Shown here one piece after another: positions 59,731 to 64,000 of a stretch of DNA of 64,000 nucleotides. The position numbers and the translations under genes were made by a program. How positions within the stretch are numbered: the first letter of the stretch is position 1; each line of letters opens with the position of its first letter. The notes beneath the pieces were generated by a model that saw nothing but the letters and a program-made list of their open reading frames with translations, ran no database searches and was not told the origin of the DNA. The DNA comes from Nomia melanderi (lineage: Eukaryota; Arthropoda; Insecta; Hymenoptera; Halictidae): assembly GCF_051020985.1 (NCBI RefSeq), contig NW_027475144.1, positions 1,426,001-1,490,000 of the forward strand. The letters are read 5' to 3'.

Positions 59731-60490
59731 CAGCGGGAACGACCTCGGACCACCAGGGGCCGAGAAAACCACCGTCTCATGGGGCCGGACACACTGGGTC
59801 AGGGGAACATCCAATATATATCTTTTGATATCTCGGGTGCTATTAGAGGTAGCGCAATAAACCAAACTGAATTATCTGCAGGAGGCTCTGGCGCATGAAT
59901 CTGTGCAGCGGGAACGACCTCGGGCCACCAGGGGCCGAGAAAACCACAGTCTCGTGGGGCCGGATACTCAGGGTCAGGGGAAAATCCAATATATATCTGG
60001 TGATATCTCGGGTGCTCTTACAGATAGCGCAATAAATCAAAGTGCATTGTCTGTAGGAGGCCCTGGCGCATGAATCTGTGCAGCGGGAACGACCTCGGAC
60101 GTCCAGGGGCCGAGAAAACCACAGTCTCATGGGGCCGGACACTCAGGGTCAGGGGAAAATCCAATATATATCTGGTGATATCTCGGGTGCTATTAGAGAT
60201 AGCCCAATAAACCAAAGTGAATTATCTGCAGGAGGCCCTGCCGCATGAATCTGTGCAGCGGAAACGACCTCGGACCACCAGGGGCCGAGAAAATCACAGT
60301 CTCATGGGGCCGGACAGTCTGGGTCAGGGAGAAATCCTATATATATCTGGTGATATCTCGGGTGCTATTAGAGATAGCGCAATAAATCAAAGTAAATTAT
60401 CTGCAGGGGGCCCTGGCGCATGAATCTGTGCAGCGGGAACGACATCGGACCACCAGGGGCCGAGAAAACCACAGTCTCATGGGGCCGGAC
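59731..60490 (+). repeat. Block duplicated at +1,750, second set, copy 1
   Basis: Matches 61,481-62,240: AGGGGAACATCC, TATCTTTTGATATC (59,819 and 61,569), GGAGGCTCTGG (59,881 and 61,631), CTCGGGCCACC, GTCTCGTGG, GGTGCTCTTACAG, CGGACGTCC, ATAGCCCAATAA, CCCTGCCGCATG and GAGAAATCCTATA. The first copy has ACACTGGG, the second ACTCTGGG. Confidence 0.87.
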
Positions 60491-60590
60491 AGTCTGGGTC
60501 AGGGAGAAATCCTATATATATCTGGTGATATCTCGGGTGCTATTAGAGATAGCGCAATAAATCAAAGTAAATTATCTGCAGGGGGCCCTG

Positions 60591-61250
60591 GCGCATGAAT
60601 CTGTGCAGCGGGGACGACCTCGGACCACCACGGGCCGAGAAAACGACCGTCTCATGGGGCCGGACACTCAGGGTCAGGGTAAAATCCAATATATATCTGG
60701 TGATATCTCGGGTGCTATTACAGATAGTGCAATAAATCAAAGTGCATTGTCTGTAGGAGGCCCTGGCGCATGAATCTGTGCAGCGGGAACGACCTCGGAC
60801 CACCAGGGGCCGAGAAAACCACAGTCCCATGGGGCCGGACACTCAGGGTCAGGGGAAAATCCAGTATATAACTGGTGATATCTCGGGTGCTATTAGAGAT
60901 AGCGCAATAAACCAAAGTGAATTATCTGCAGGAGGCCCCGGCGCATGAATCTGGGCAGCGGGAACGTCCTCGGACCTCCAGGGGCCGAGACAAGCACCGT
61001 CTCATGGGGCCGGACACTCAGGGTCAGGGTAAAATCCAATATATATCTGGTGATATCTCGGGTGCTATTACAGATATCGCAATAAATCAAAGTGCATTGT
61101 CTGTAGGAGGCCCTGGCGCATGAATCCGTGCAGCGGGAACGACCTCGGACCACCAGAGGCCGAAAAAACCACAGTCTCATGGGGCCGGACAGTCAGGGAC
61201 AGGGTAAAATCCAATATATATCTGGTGATATCTCGGGTGCTATTAGAGAT
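60591..61250 (+). repeat. Block duplicated at +2,100, copy 2
   Basis: Partner of 58,490-59,150. Its leading CGGGGACGACC and CAGTCCCATGG monomers appear again at about 62,350-62,620 (a further 1,750 bp), there with CTCAGGGGGCC and CAGAGTCAGAG changes. Confidence 0.86.
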
Positions 61251-61480
61251 AGCGCAATAAACCAAAGTGCATTGTCTGTAGGAGGCCCTGGCGCATGAAT
61301 CTGTGCAGCGGGAACGTCCTCGGACCTCCAGGGGCCGAGACAACGACCGTCTCAAGGGGCCGGACACTCAGGGTTAGGGTCAAATCCAACATATATCTGG
61401 TGATGTCTCGGGTGCTATTAGAGATAGCGCAATAAATCAAAGTGCATTGTCTGCAGGAGGCCCTGGCGCATGAACCTGTG

Positions 61481-62240
61481 CAGCGGGAACGACCTCGGAC
61501 CACCAGGGGCCGAGAAAACCACCGTCTCATGGGGCCGGACACTCTGGGTCAGGGGAACATCCAATATATATCTTTTGATATCTCGGGTGCTATTAGAGAT
61601 AGCGCAATAAACCAAACTGAATTATCTGCAGGAGGCTCTGGCGCATGAATATGTGCAGCGGGAACGACCTCGGGCCACCAGGGGCCGAGAAAACCACAGT
61701 CTCGTGGGGCCGGATACTCAGGGTCAGGGGAAAATCCAATATATATCTGGTGATATCTCGGGTGCTCTTACAGATAGCGCAATAAATCAAAGTGCATTGT
61801 CTGTAGGAGGCCCTGGCGCATGAATCTGTGCAGCGGGAACGACCTCGGACGTCCAGGGGCCGAGAAAACCACAGTCACATGGGGCCGGACACTCAGGGTC
61901 AGGGGAAAATCCAATATATATCTGGTGATATCTCGGGTGCTATTAGAGATAGCCCAATAAACCAAAGTGAATTATCTGCAGGAGGCCCTGCCGCATGAAT
62001 CTGTACAGCGGAAACGACCTCGGACCACCAGGGGCCGAGAAAATCACAGTCTCATGGGGCCGGACAGTCTGGGTCAGGGAGAAATCCTATATATATCTGG
62101 TGATATCTCGGGTGCTATTAGAGATAGCGCAATAAATCAAAGTAAATTATCTGCAGGGGGCCCTGGCGCATGAATCTGTGCAGCGGGAACGACATCGGAC
62201 CACCAGGGGCCGAGAAAACCACAGTCTCATGGGGCCGGAC
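61481..62240 (+). repeat. Block duplicated at +1,750, second set, copy 2
   Basis: Partner of 59,731-60,490, with private changes GAATATGTGC near 61,649, GTCACATGG near 61,874 and CTGTACAGCGG near 62,001. Downstream, 62,643-63,015 matches 59,318-59,690 at 3,325 bp (CTGGGCAGCGG, CAAGCACCG, GGGTCAAATCCAATA, CAGCGGCAACG). Confidence 0.86.
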
Positions 62241-64000
62241 ACTCAGGGTCAGGGTAAAATCCAATATATATCTGGTGATATCTCGGGTGCTATTAGAGAT
62301 AGCGCAATAAACCAAAGTGAATTATCTGCAGGAGGCCCTGGCGCATGAATCTGTGCAGCGGGGACGACCTCGGACCACCACGGGCCGAGAAAACGACCGT
62401 CTCAGGGGGCCGGACACTCAGAGTCAGAGTAAAATCCAATATATATCTGGTGATATCTCGGGTGCTATTACAGATAGTGCAATAAATCAAAGTGCATTGT
62501 CTGTAGGAGGCCCTGGCGCATGAATCTGTGCAGCGGGAACGACCTCGGACCACCAGGGGCCGAGAAAACCACAGTCCCATGGGGCCGGACACTCAGGGTC
62601 AGGGGAAAATCCAGTATACAACTGGTGATATCTCGGGTGCTATTAGAGATAGCGCAATAAACCAAAGTGAATTATCTGCAGGAGGCCCTGGCGCATGAAT
62701 CTGGGCAGCGGGAACGTCCTCGGACCTCCAGGGGCCGAGACAAGCACCGTCTCATGGGGCCGGACACTCAGGGTCAGGGTCAAATCCAATATATATCTGG
62801 TGATATCTCGGGTGCTATTACAGATAGCGCAATAAATCAAAGTGCATTGTCTGTAGGAGGCCCTGGCACATGAACCTGTGCAGCGGCAACGACCTCGGAC
62901 CACCAGGGGCCGAGAAAACGACCGTCTCATGGGGCCGGACACTCAGGGTCAGGGGAAAATCCAATATATATCTGGTGATATCTCGGGTGCTATTAGAGAT
63001 AGCGCAATAAACCAAAGTGAATTATCTGCAGGAGGCCCTGGCGCATGAATCTGTACAGCGGGAACGACTTCGGACCACCACGGGCCGAGAAAACGACCGT
63101 CTCATGGGGCCGGACACTCAGGGTCAGGGGAAAATCCAGTATATATCTGGTGATATCTCGGGTGCTATTAGAGATAGCGCAATAAACCAAAGTGAATTAT
63201 CTGCATGAGGCCCTGGCGCATGAATCTGTGCAGCGGGAACGTCCTCGGACCTCCAGGGGCCGAGACAACCACCGTCTCATGGGGCCGGGCACTCAGGGTC
63301 AGGGTAAAATCCAATATATATCTGGTGATATCTCGGGTGCTATTACAGATAGCGCAATAAATCAAAGTGCATTGTCTGTAGGAGGCCCTGGCGCATGAAT
63401 CTGTGCAGCGGGAACGACCTCGGACCACCAGGGGCCGAGAAAACGACCGTCTCATGGGGCCGGACACTCAGGGTCAGGAGAAAATCCAATATATATCTGG
63501 TGATATCTCGGGTGCTATTACAGATAGCGCAATAAATCAAAGTGCATTGTCTGCAGGAGGCCCTGCCGCATGAATCTGTGCAACGGGAACGACCTCGGAC
63601 CACCAGGGGCCGAGAAAACCACAGTCACATGGGGCCGGACACTCAGGGTCAGGGGAAAATCCAATATATATCTGGTGATATCTCGGGTGCTATTACAGAT
63701 AGCGCAATAAATCAAAGTGCATTGTCTGTAGGAGACCCTGGCGCATGAATCTGTGCAGCGGGAACGACCTCGGACCACTAGGGGCCGAAAAAACCACAGT
63801 CTCAACGGGCCGGACGCTCAGGGTCAGTGAAAAATCCAATATATATCTGGTGATATCTCGGGTGATATTAGAGATAGCGCAATAAATCAAAGTGCATTGT
63901 CTGTAGGAGGCCCTGGCGCATGAATCTGTGCAGCGGGAACGTCCTCGGACCTCCAGGGGCCGAGACAACGACCGTCTCAAGGGGCCGGACACTCAGGGTC

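Larger units (their letters stand above)
1..64000. repeat. Satellite DNA array, 175-bp monomer, ~365 tandem copies
   Basis: The entire window is a head-to-tail array of one 175-bp unit. With unit start at the box GGAGGCCCTGG, full units run from 29 to 63,905, with partial units at both ends, so the array continues beyond both edges. All copies have the same orientation. Length is almost invariant: single-base or two-base indels are at about 1,630 (+1), 6,075 (-1), 6,465 (-1), 8,702 (-1), 14,813 (-1), 16,913 (-1), 23,583 (+2), 27,660 (+1), 30,811 (+1), 36,910 (+1) and 43,036 (+1), which sum to the observed +2. No foreign insert is present. Long arrays of nucleosome-sized units with higher-order repeats are typical of eukaryotic centromeric or pericentromeric heterochromatin; that placement is inference. 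The family is not one I recognise. Confidence 0.99.
53639..64000 (+). repeat. Right-hand domain with distinct monomer families
   Basis: From about 53.9 kb new families dominate: TCAAATCCAACATA (about 54,030, 54,380, 56,130, 57,890, 61,380), GAGAAATCCTATA with GTCTGGGTC (55,080, 55,950, 60,330, 60,505, 62,080), CAAGCACCG, CACCACGGGCC, CCCTGCCGCATG, and CAGTATATAACTGG (55,272, 58,762, 60,862). The a-d, CCCTTGCGCATG and GTCGGGG families of the middle are missing. Offsets of 350, 1,750, 2,100, 3,325 and 6,300 bp occur. The change of families suggests a separate amplification history. Confidence 0.82.

Noticed and set aside
1..64000. A giant repetitive protein gene or coding minisatellite
   Set aside because: The unit is 175 bp, not a multiple of three, so no frame stays open through successive units. 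Stops occur in every three-unit cycle on both strands.
1..64000. CRISPR array or bacterial repeat
   Set aside because: Units abut directly with no unique spacers, are 175 bp long, and no cas-like frames are present.
1..64000. Transposon or retroelement insertion
   Set aside because: The 175-bp phase is unbroken, and all shifts are 1-2 bp and accounted for, so there is no room for an insert or target-site duplication.
1..64000. rDNA spacer subrepeats or alpha satellite
   Set aside because: No rRNA sequence is present within 64 kb, and the monomer is GC-rich without the AT-rich composition or CENP-B box expected of alpha satellite. I cannot assign the family to any named satellite from memory.

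Overview
The whole window is one uninterrupted eukaryotic satellite DNA array. I find no protein-coding gene, RNA gene, transposon insertion or CRISPR array. The unit is a 175-bp monomer repeated head to tail. With a monomer start placed at the GGAGGCCCTGG box, the first full unit begins at 29 and the last partial one at 63,906. That interval holds 365 monomers with a net length excess of only 2 bp, and eleven small indels that I can locate by eye account for the excess exactly. The reference monomer (13,152-13,326 is almost the consensus) is about 52.6% GC, has 8 CpG sites (observed/expected about 0.67, hand count), is purine-rich on the + strand, and carries an EcoRV site. About half of the monomers also carry a PstI site at their junction. 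A long satellite with nucleosome-sized units and higher-order repeats (HORs) points to a eukaryotic centromeric or pericentromeric (or other heterochromatic) block. I do not recognise the family and will not name a species.

Layout. Monomers fall into recognisable haplotype families that combine into HORs, and the HOR period changes along the array. 29-1,603: 2-mer (350 bp). 1,604-4,017: mixed monomers. 4,018-7,890: a 6-mer (1,050 bp) block present three times, interrupted by a diverged island (5,793-6,839). 9,240-13,399: a ladder of 10-, 9-, 7- and 8-mers sharing one anchor. 13,400-17,837: a 12-mer (2,099 bp), two essentially identical copies. 17,838-22,400: 3-mers and 4-mers. 22,401-31,837: reshuffled families with a 3,151-bp-spaced duplication. 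31,838-39,812: a set of blocks that recurs in the same order at about 43.0-53.6 kb. 39,258-42,081: an 8-mer (1,400 bp). 43,776-49,384: a 16-mer (2,800 bp) in which I found one substitution between copies. 53,639-64,000: a right-hand domain with its own monomer families and 350, 1,750 and 2,100-bp offsets.

The many short open reading frames (65-100 codons on the minus strand, about 68 on the plus strand) are by-products. In the reference monomer all minus-strand stops fall in two of three phases, and 175 is not a multiple of three, so every unit throws up the same ~300-nt open stretch in a rotating frame. The interest of the window lies in its multi-scale repeat architecture, the CpG retention, the strict unit length and the short dyad symmetries inside each monomer. 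I see no new gene system. All offsets and identities were read by hand from diagnostic variants, not computed by alignment.
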